From Ectocarpus siliculosus (taxonomy: Eukaryota; Sar; Phaeophyceae; Ectocarpales; Ectocarpaceae), in contig FN648727.1 of the NCBI GenBank assembly GCA_000310025.1, positions 45,117 through 61,173 of the forward strand: DNA of 16,057 nucleotides, in the 5' to 3' direction. A program made the position numbers and the translations under genes. Under the pieces are notes generated by a model. That model saw only the letters and a program-made list of their open reading frames with translations. It had not been told where the DNA came from and searched no databases. Every line of letters begins with the position of its first letter. Positions within the stretch are counted from its first letter, which is position 1. Positions 1-9,300 of this stretch are shown one piece after another.

Positions 1-428
1 AGGGGTTTTTGCGAGTACAACCCTCACGTTTGGGGTTTTGGAGAGACATCCCAGGGAGGCAAAAAAAGGAAAATTTAGGGGACCCGGACGCATGCCTCCC
101 CCCCCCCCTCTTTCTTCGGATGCAAAGCGTTGGGAGAACCAACCGCGGGAGAAGATTCCTAGCATCAAGTGGCAGCCGTTTTCCTCATTTTTCACCCTTA
201 CCACATTCCGGTGGATACGTTTTGGGACCCCCCCCCCCCCCCCCCGAACCCAGCAGCCTTCGCAGGAATTTTCGATTGAGTAAACATGTTGGATAAGGCA
301 TGCGATTTGGGGAAAGTTGGGGTTAGGGATGGGGTCTGCGTACCCCCCTCCCTGTTCTATTTCCTCATAAAACTTGGTTTATCGCGAACGCGTTCCCCCG
401 CAACCAACGAACGCCTACGTTGCGACAG
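1..428. other. 5' flank / intron upstream of first recognised exon
   Basis: No coding exon could be supported here. The stretch contains an 18-base C-run (228-245), a shorter C-run near 100, and a plausible 3' splice acceptor at 426-428 that opens the first zinc-finger exon. The preceding exon, which should carry the first zinc ligands of that finger, was not found and probably lies upstream of the window. The short reading frames here are Pro-rich and driven by the C-runs. Confidence 0.5.
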
Positions 429-546
429 GTTTCACCCGCTGTGCGGAGCGGTTCTTACGGCCGAGACGCAGTCGAGCAGCGAGGGCAAGGACTGGAAGGG
501 CCTTGGCGCGGACATGACCATCCAGTGCGACGAGCACAAGCACAAG
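429..546 (+). CDS. Exon: C-terminal half of an extended-PHD-like zinc finger (partial)
   Basis: The acceptor is cgacag at 423-428. The exon opens with the last base of a split codon and then reads FHPLCGAV, continuing to GADMTIQCDEHKHK. The H-x2-C pair of FHPLC and the later C-x2-H pair of CDEH match the second half of an HC5HC2H (extended PHD) finger, a histone or nucleic-acid binding fold of chromatin proteins. The first Cys pairs should lie in an upstream exon that I did not find. The end at 546 assumes a GC donor (AAG|GCGAGA), chosen because it leaves phase 0 and the next exon starts in phase 0. The GT at 563 would leave phase 1. Confidence 0.55.
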
Positions 547-1273
547 GCGAGAGCCAAGCGGGGTTGTTGCTGATGCTGTTGTTGTTGTTGTCGTTGTTAT
601 TGTTGTTGTTGTTGTTGTTTTCGTCGTTGTGGTTGGTGTTGTTGTGGTTGTTGTCGTCGCTTTTGCCCTCATTGACGGCGGAGGTTCAGCTGTTGATTTT
701 CTCGGGTCTTGTCTTTGCGCTTCGCATCAAACCTCGTTTTTTTACCACCCACGCGCAAGCCCTATTGCGCCCAGTCGCTGCTGGTGTTTCCTGAATGGGT
801 GCGCGTGACCATGTAGTGTCACCAGCAATCACGAGAAGAGACAAGTCGAATGGGCACACAGCTCCATCTTTTTGTGTGTCAAATGTTGCGGGTCCTAGTT
901 TTTTTTTTTTTTTGTCTTCACTTCTAATCCTAGTTAGACTTGGCAAATACGCGCGTGTGTCCTCTCAAACAATATTTTCACCGGGCCTGTCAGACCAACT
1001 GCCTCCGCGCCGCTGGTGGTGGCTGTTGGCTGTTGGCAGAGGCTCTAGATCGTTGGACAACACCGTACTTGCCGGCTGTCCGTCGGCGCCCCCGGACATC
1101 GTTGCGTTTCGTTGTACGCACATGGCCGTGTGTGCGCGATCGAGTACGTTTTTTCTCAGGCACCGGGGGCTGGGAAACTGCTGACATCTCCTCAAGTTTT
1201 TTCCCGACTCCGTCTTTCCTCTTCTTTTTCTTCTTTTTTTCTTCTTCTTCTTTTGTTGTTGTTGTTGTTGTTG

Positions 1274-1304
<31 letters not shown>

Positions 1305-3349
1305 TCTTGGGGGCTCCGCAAAATCGATGGTACAGGCGGACGAGCCCTGCGCAAAGTGCGGTGGAATCGACGGCGAGTTGGTGGGCTGTGCCAGGTGCCC
1401 GACCTACTACCACAAGGTTAGTGGTCCGAAGCCACTTCCATCCATCCCGATTCCTGCCGATGTGTGCCACCTACCTCTTAGGCATGGTTGCGCTCTGGTG
1501 ATTCTTGATTGTTTGCACCGCATCCGGTCTCGCAACAGGGCTAGTTCGTCTTTGATATCCTCTTTACCCACGGCAGCGCTATAATAGGAGCTGGGTCGCT
1601 GTAGCCCCCCGCCCGCGCGCGCCCCTGGTTGTTGGAACATGAGATTGTTGTAAGCTGTTTTTTTATCCACTCTTTCGCCTCCGCTTCCAAGATTGCTTCT
1701 GCTCCCCTCTTGAATTCTCCCCAACGCTCACCAACGGCGCCTGTTCTATGGTATGGTATATGTGCGTACGTGTTGTTTTTTTTTCCCACAGGACTGTCAT
1801 GACCCCCCAATCCCCGACGATACGGGCGAGAAATGGTGGTGCGCTACGTGTACGGCGGCTTTGGCCATGGGCGGGGGGGAGTCTTCGGAAGACGACGAGG
1901 AGCAGGGTGAGGAGGAAGAGGAGGAGCAGCAGGAGCAGCAACAAGAGGGGGTGCAGGAAGAGGAGGAGGATGATGACCCGGAGCCCCCCACTCCCGGTAG
2001 CCCGGAGCATATCGGTTGGATGAAGAGGATGCAGAAGAAGGTACGTCGGCGATGACGTGTGTGGGTTTTTGCTCGCGGGTTTGTGTTTTGCGTTGGGCCT
2101 CTTCCGTTCGGTGGATGGTCTTTGACTGTCTTGAGCTATCCGCACGTCCAACATGTAGTGCATTTACACGTCGGCCGGTGTGATTTCTTATGGTGACTTT
2201 TGTGCGCGTCCCGAATATTGCTTCCGTAAAACCAAACACAGATTACGTTATACTAGAGTAAGTCAAACACGCAACGCTATAGTTTTATAGCTTCCCTAAC
2301 ACCCAAAACAAGTACTCTAGTGCTCCAAATCGAATATAAAAACACACAAACATATTTTCATTTTGCTGTATGCACCTAGTCTGTGCGGAAATGGATCGGC
2401 GCTGGGCAGCAGCTGTGTCCATCGGGAAAAGAGGCGTGTTGTCCCTACTGTAGCGCTATCACGCGGAGCGAGGCCACCGCGCGCTGGAAGGCCGGCGCAA
2501 GCCGACAGATGTTGTTTATTATTTTCATTTGTCCCGTCGAATGCCGATGATGCCAGCGACGCCGTTTCGTGTTTATTTTTTTGCTTTTTTCGTTTCCCTC
2601 GAGGCTTTTGTTGTTGTACTTCCCTTGCTTTTGACCCTGGGCCAGATGTTCTGACGATGAATGAGCTCACGCGAGAAACCGCCGCAAACACCAAAACGAT
2701 AAGAGCCTCTCGGCCTCACGAGACTCCAGAAATCAGGTTCTACCCCCAGCTACTTGTACTCGTGGCGAATCGAGAGGTACAAGCAGTAGAAAGAAAACAC
2801 CGCCACCACCTCCTCGGAAAAACGAACGGTCCACGTGCCGAAGATACGGGCTCTTGTGGTTGCGCGCGTTTGTCTTGTCACACCAACTTCTCGCAAAATA
2901 TGCCGGTCAGGAGCAGCAGCAGCGGCGGCCCGCCGCCCGCCATGGCTGGCCGGCCTCCCCCCACGTGGGTTAGCTAGGCGTTTCTCATCTGATTTCTTCA
3001 TGACAGCTTATTCCGCCGCGTTCCGACAGTTACATATGTATGCGCGCGCGCACGCCCTCTTAATATCTAATTATATCCCGAAAAGTCTCGGTGCGATGAC
3101 CTAACTACGTAGCAACCGCCGCCGCCGCCGCGTCTGTAAATGGCGTTCACAGATGGAGGCAGTGAAATCCGCTTTCATGGGGAAGGGGAAGGCCCCGAAG
3201 GCGACCCCCACCGGGGGGAGAGGAGGAGGAGGAAAGGCCGCCAAGGCGAAACCCGCGGCCACCGCCGCAGCGGCGACGAAACCCGGCTACGGCCACGCCG
3301 AGCCCGAAGCCCTGCGCTAAAGGGCAAGAAGCGAGCGCCCCCCGCCCCC

Positions 3350-3382
<33 letters not shown>

Positions 3383-6300
3383 GAGCAGCACGTCGCCAAG
3401 GACAAGAAGAAGAGGAAGAAGGACAGGGGCAAAGGTAAGGCCAGGGCTACGAAGGGGGAAGGGGGAGGCGGCAAGAAGAAGCGGGCGAGGGCGGCGAGGG
3501 AGAGGAGGGAGGCGCTGGAGGCCATGTGGTCGTCGGGGGAGGAGGACGGCGGCGGGGGGGGGGGCGACGACGGTTTCGGCGGAACGAGCGACGAGGTGCG
3601 TGACGGAAGATACCCCCCCCCCCCAGTACGCCGGAGAAGTATGGGAAGGAAATAAGAAGGTAGTGAAAGAACTCGAGGCGGCGCAGATGAAAGCAGCGAA
3701 AATCATCCTAGGATGCTCCAAGCGCACAAGTAATGCAGCAGTCAGGGCAGAATTGGGGATCCAATCCCTACGGTCGGGAAGAGACGTAAGGAAGCTGACA
3801 TGGCAGTACCGCATGTGCGGGATGGGAGAGGAGAGGTTGCCGAGAATAGTATGGGAGGCGAAGTGGGCAAACAAAAAGAGGGGTAGACAACCCACGGAAT
3901 GGGTCAAGGTTGTAGAGGACGTATGGAAGGGATTGGACATCGACGAAGATGAAACGCTGGAAACGGAGGGTCTACAGGGGTTCAAGAAGAAGATATCTGT
4001 TGCTTGTGCCGAGAGAGAAGAACAGAATCTAAGGAAAGAAACCAAGGATAAGGAGGGTCTAGAAGTGTACGGAATGTTGAAAGAAGGAATAGGGTTCAAG
4101 GATTACCTACATGGACCAATGGATGCAGGGACAAAGCTTAAGGTCAAATTCAGGACCGGGGACATAGGCCTTCGCGAACGTCGACGAAGACATAGGACGG
4201 TAGACGACGAAGACGACAAGTTCAAATGCGATTGCGGCTTCGAATGCGAAGACAGTGTTCATGTAGTCGCGGAATGTCCGTGGTACGAAAAGGAGAGGGA
4301 AGTGTACATGACTGAGCTGGGAAGAATACAAGGGACGTACAGGGAGATGTTTGAGGCATGGAATAGAGAGGAGAGGACGGTAGCGGTACTGGGGAGTAGA
4401 AAGTGGTTTGAAAAAGCGGGAAGTGACATCGGTAGGATAGACAGACTAGGAAAGACATTTTTGAGCCACCTTTGGCAAAGTAGGAAGGAACGATTGACCA
4501 TCGGTGATCGGTCCTGTGGGAACAATGCTCCGTCCTCTCGAGGACGCGTGGTCAATGGTCTAACCGCTAAGGCATGCAAAGCATAAGAGTACGCCCCCCC
4601 CCCCCCCCCTGAACAGACCGTTTGTAAAGGCTCGATTTTCCTCCACAGCAGTTGGCGGTGCCGAGAATGGGGGCGTCGGAACCATCTCTCGTTGACATAT
4701 TTCCGAAAACATGTGTGTGTTTGTGGGATCCTCTTGGTCGTGGAGTGGAGTGGTCGAGCTTTCGAGATCGCTCCACGGTGTGTGATATCGTGTGTGTCAC
4801 CTATCGTAGGAGGGAAGAGGCTGGTGGTCAGAGGGGTTTTGAGATGAAAAGAGGGGTAGCTTGCTTCCCCGGGGGGGGGGCAGGGGGCGTACTAACGTTG
4901 GCATGCCTTAAGCAGCATTGTCCCCACAGGACCGATCACCGCTGGGGGGGAGGGGAGGGGGGGGGAGAATCTGGTGAGGGAGGGAGGGATGTGTGTGTGT
5001 GTTTTTCCCGGAACAAAAGTTTCCATGTCATTTGACCTTCAATTACGAAAAGTCGCTATGGGCCGCTTTTGAAGTCCCCCGTCGGACCATACCTGTGTTG
5101 GGGCATCAGCAGGGGGTGCTGGTGCTGGTGCTCGTTTCATCGGCCCAGCGTGAGTGTAGATCTGGCGCTTGCGTTGCTTGTGACTACTAGGGTTTGGCAG
5201 CCGTCGCCCCGCCACACCACCTCAAGTCTCTTGAGGCCTCCGCAACACCGCCGTCCATTGTCCGAAGAAAATTTGTGTCTGTGCGGTTGTTCTTCCTGAA
5301 TATTCTGGCACCTGTCTGCGCATGTGTAAGTGTGATGCATCAGCCGGGGTTACCCAGAAGGAGGATCTCACACGAATTTTTCTTGTTTTGCCCCAACATT
5401 CCTCCTGCGGTATGTGTTAGAGAATAATGGTATGCATCCAATCAAAGAGAGAGATAATACCACAGTCGAAGGGGATGGGTCGAAGTCTTTTCAGTGCATG
5501 GGGACAAAAAGCGGTTGGATACTGGGCTTATTTTTTTTAGTCTGTTCAAGCCTATACACTGAAATTTAAACAGTGATGCCACCCGGTGCTAAGCACCAAA
5601 ACCTCTGTGTATAGGTAAGGGGATGTTCTAAATACTTGCGTTCGGCGAACGGTTTCGTGGTGCAGGAGGAGGAGGATGATGACGACGATGATGTCAGCGA
5701 CGGCGGCGGCTACGGACACGGCAACGGTGGCCGACGAAGAAAGAAGGTACGGCCAGCAGTGACGAAGGGACTGCTGTGATTTTGGAGGCGTGAGAGAGTG
5801 GGTAGTGCTGCTGGAGGCTTTGGAGGAGGAACCTTGTTTGCTTCTGGGATACCACCTTCTTGGGTACCGAAAAAAAGAAGAAGAAAGAAGGAGACGCCAC
5901 AGGCAGGAGCGTAGCCGTGGCCGCGTTTTGCGTGTTTGTGCGCCTGCTTACTTGTCGCAGAGACTGCTGCGTTTATTGAGAAGAAGGACACTGTATTGTA
6001 GCTTCGGATCAGCCGCACGTTTTCGCTCACGAAATGAATCGCTGGGTCGTCGCGAAGTGCGCCAGTGTTCTTGCTTGTGTGCATCATCATCAACGCGAAA
6101 CCGATCACCCCTCCCCCTCCCCCCAGTCAATGGCCCAACAACCAAGGTATGTAAAACATAAGTACCCCCCCCCCCCCCCGGCCCTCTTCCCCGCAGTCCC
6201 GCACGGAGGCGTTTTCTGCGGTTCCCGTGGGGGCGCAGGCGTACTTCAACAGCCAGGCGGGGGTGGGGACGCTGGCGGTCATCCCCGGGGGAATAGCCAA

Positions 6301-9300
6301 CGCCTCCTCCGTCGCGGGGTGCAAGAGCACGAAGCAGAAGGTCGTGCGGAAACGCGGGTGGCACGCGCGCAACAGGTGAAGAGTATTATAGGGACGAGGA
6401 GAGTTTTTGTTGCCGAGCAGGGACAGGAGAAAGTCGTGCAAACAGCGGTTTCCCCCACCAGCGGTAGGTCTTGTGCGCACCCTGTTGAGGCGGGCGTTGG
6501 TTCAGTTTTTGGATGGGGGATTGCGCCCGTTGTCGTCCAAAGAAATGCTGCCCTTAAGTCGAAAGGGTTGCTTGCTGTGCTAGCGGGTAAACGCCGAGTG
6601 CGCTGTAGTCAAACCATGTCAGCATAAGGGCGCCATATTGACAAACTCATCGAATACAACGACAGCAGTACTCAACAACGACGACAACTAAAAACGAAAA
6701 ACAGCAACAAAAAATCAACAAATCAACAACAACAACAACAACAACAACGACAACGACAACGACAACGATAACGGCAGGTACACCCGTGTCGCCAAAGAGG
6801 GTCGTCTGGTCGAAGAGAGGGACGCGCGAAAGCGAGCACGGGCCGAACAACAACAAAGAGGAGGGGCCGGAGCCGACAGCGGGGACTCCACAGATGAGGA
6901 AGAGGAAGAAGAAGGGGTGGGGGGGTGGGGGGGTGGCGGCGGTGTTGGAGCCGGCGTCTACGGGGGGGAAGGGGAGGATGCTTACGCCAAGCTGGAGGAG
7001 CTCTTGAAGGCAGCACAGGTCTGTTGTATGCGTCAGAGAGGAATAGAGGGAGGGGGGGGGGGTACTCATGTCAACGCTTGCGGTAGTCGTTAGACCATCC
7101 ACCTTCGCATCCCTGGACGGAGCGGTGTGCCGGGTTTTCGCCGGCCCAGGCTACGTTTCACGAGGATGAAAAACCATCGTCCTTGCTTTTGCTGAGCCAA
7201 ACCACATGCATGTGTCATGGGGTTGATTGTTTATCCCTGCTTTCGAGGGGCGACGGGCGGGTGTGGACACTAAGAGGGAAAGCCGAGGCTTAGGCTTGGG
7301 TGTTGTTGTTGCATCTACTTACCTGTACGAGGGAAGGTCGACGGTTCTTCCCGCCGAATCGTCCGATGCTCTCGTGTTGTTCGTTCGTCCCGTGTTTTAT
7401 GTACGGTCACTTGCACTCTCAGCCTCGCCGTGCAATGGGTTTTGCCTCTCGGTGTGATGTGATGAGAGCTCCGATCCGGTCCGGCGGGAGGGGGAGGGGG
7501 GTTGCGCAGAATATGTCCTCTGCTGCGTTCTGCGTCGCGTGAATTTATGTACATGTGCACCCACGTTAGAGGTTTGTTTCGATCGCTTTCTCTCAACGAA
7601 ATGGAGTGCTCTGCAGTGAGTCCGTCAAGACACGTTCGTCAAACATCGCGCGGATTGATGTCTGCGCAGGCTGAGTGGACGTGGAACACGCGCTCATCTC
7701 GTGAGACAATCACGTGTTTGTTGTTTTAGTCTGTGATTTGTTTCGTTAGGTGTCGCAAAGCCTCCATACTGTTTTTTTTTGTATCTTTGCGCGTACTGGT
7801 CATGACCTTCACGCTCCTTCGAAAACCCGATCGCTGAATTCTCGTGTCTTCTCCCTCACTCGAGAAAAAGTCCCGCTGTTCATGTCCCCCTATTTCCATG
7901 ACTTGAGGCCAGTGTGGTTTCATTTTTTTCTCGTGTTTTTCTGACAAAAATATTTTTTTCTCTCTTTTTTTGTCAGGACCCCGTGCGCGACATCGTGGAC
8001 GCCGCTTCTTCGAAAGCCGAGAAGAAGTTCCCCCGCTGGAAGAGCGAGCTAGACTGGGGGTGGAGCCTCATGTTCTACGGGGTCGGCAGCAAGCGGGAGG
8101 TTGGTGCATTGCTGCTGTTGGTGGTGATGGTGCCGGTGCTCCTGCCGTTGCTTCTGTTGCTGCTGGCGGTGGTGGTGGTGGTGGTCTAGTGTGCTTTCGT
8201 CCACCGCTCAGTCCTTTCTTTTTTTTTTCCGTGTGTACATACACAGGTCGTTGCGTTGTTCGCCACTGCTGTATGGTGGTCTCCGTTTTGGCGTGTGACC
8301 GACTGTGTGCTTCACACCGCCCCAACGTCCACGTACCCACAGCTGTTGACCAAGTTCGAAGACTACGTCGACGAGCACAACGTAACCAACGGGGGAGCGG
8401 TGGTTGGGTACGACGGGTTCCACGCCAACGCCTCCGTTAGAGACCTCCTCAACAGCCTCTGCAAGGAGGTGCGTGCGGTGTTATAACAACTTGAGCGGCG
8501 TGAACAAACCATGCGTTTTTTTTCTTCTCGTTTATTGTAGGCGCGTTTTTGCTGTTTCACATCTGCGACGCGGTTTGTTTAGTATCGGTTTGTCTACCCC
8601 TAAAAGGTGCTGGCTGTTTTTTGTGTTGCGGTTCTGGCGGCTCGTTTTCGCTGACGAACGCATGAAAAAAAAGAAAATGATGAAACTTCACGGTTTTTTT
8701 TTCACGTGCCTGCCAAGGACGCCCACAGAATAGAGAACGATGAAAAGACGCACGATGATGGCACCTAACAAGACGATCTCCCGAAATGGAATCATGATAA
8801 GTCCCATATCTTTTCCTCTGCCGCTTAGAAGTTAGAACCTGCGGAAACCGGTTCCCGATTCGATACACATCGATCGAATCGAAGCGTCCGCTTCTCGATG
8901 CACATGCCCCATGGTCAGGTCAACACTGACCCCCCCCCCCCCCTTCCCTTTTTTTTTTTAACAATTACCCCCTACAATAAAACAACACCAACAACAACAC
9001 CCCCCCCACCCGTCAACGTCACCGCTAACGCTAAAGCTGCTGGGCGCCGAGACCCCGCCGGAATACTCGAGCGGGAGCCTCCTCCTCCACGCACAGGGGT
9101 TCATAAAGGCGTTCGAACTCCAGCGGTTGCCCTCCTATTCCTCCAACCGCACCGCCGCCGCCGGCAGCGGGGGCGGCGGCAGCGGGGGCAGCGGGGGCAG
9201 CGGTCGTCGTCCTGGTAAAGCGGTCGCCGCGGCGGCGGCGGCGGCGGGGGGAGGCGGGTCGGGGACGGTTGTGGACGGGGTGGACTACTCGATGGTAGAG

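Larger units (their letters stand above)
547..1335 (+). other. Intron with GTT/CTT microsatellites
   Basis: This 789-bp intron starts with either a GC donor at 547 or a GT donor at 563 and ends at tacag 1331-1335. It carries a degenerate TTG repeat at about 562-661 and a mixed TTC/TTG pyrimidine tract at about 1200-1310, which serves as a long polypyrimidine region before the acceptor. No further exon was recognised. Confidence 0.55.
2041..3152 (+). other. Long intron or intergenic region between PHD and linker exons
   Basis: This 1.1-kb stretch is bounded by donor gtacgt and acceptor ttcacag at 3146-3152. The part 2160-2400 is more AT-rich than its surroundings and holds a short inverted repeat and a TATAAAAA at 2335-2342. 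At 2900 an ATG opens a short GC-rich frame, MPVRSSSSGGPPPAMAG, that reaches a possible donor (TGG|GTTAGC) in phase 0 near 2969. These could be a promoter and first exon of a separate ORC2 gene, or chance; I cannot decide from sequence alone. Confidence 0.4.
3596..5665 (+). other. 2.07-kb intron carrying a LINE insertion
   Basis: The donor is gtgcgt at 3596 and the acceptor is gtgcag at 5660-5665. About half of the intron is the truncated retrotransposon 3625-4609 and the diverged repeat 4610-4806. The remainder, 4807-5660, contains G-runs, a GT microsatellite near 4990-5002 and hairpin-forming sequence at 5551-5651. An acceptor-like cccacag at about 4924-4930 is not followed by a convincing exon. 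Confidence 0.75.

Noticed and set aside
415-672. Minus-strand poly-Thr frame
   Set aside because: Translation of the TTG microsatellite; no coding signal outside the repeat.
1797-1991. Minus-strand Ser/Cys-rich frame opposite the PHD exon
   Set aside because: Shadow of the Glu/Gln-rich plus-strand exon.
4931-4990. Exon after the acceptor-like cccacag near 4924-4930
   Set aside because: The following sequence is G-run-driven with no coding-like codons, and the exons on either side join in phase without it.
6034-6627. Plus-strand 197-codon frame overlapping the ORC2 exon 6197-6375
   Set aside because: Runs through the LINE relic and the intron in a different frame from the coding-like one; Gly/Arg shadow of the true exon.
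8840-8885. tRNA-like sequence around GGTTCCCGATTCGAT
   Set aside because: No acceptor stem, anticodon arm or consistent T-arm could be built; explained better by the inverted repeat.
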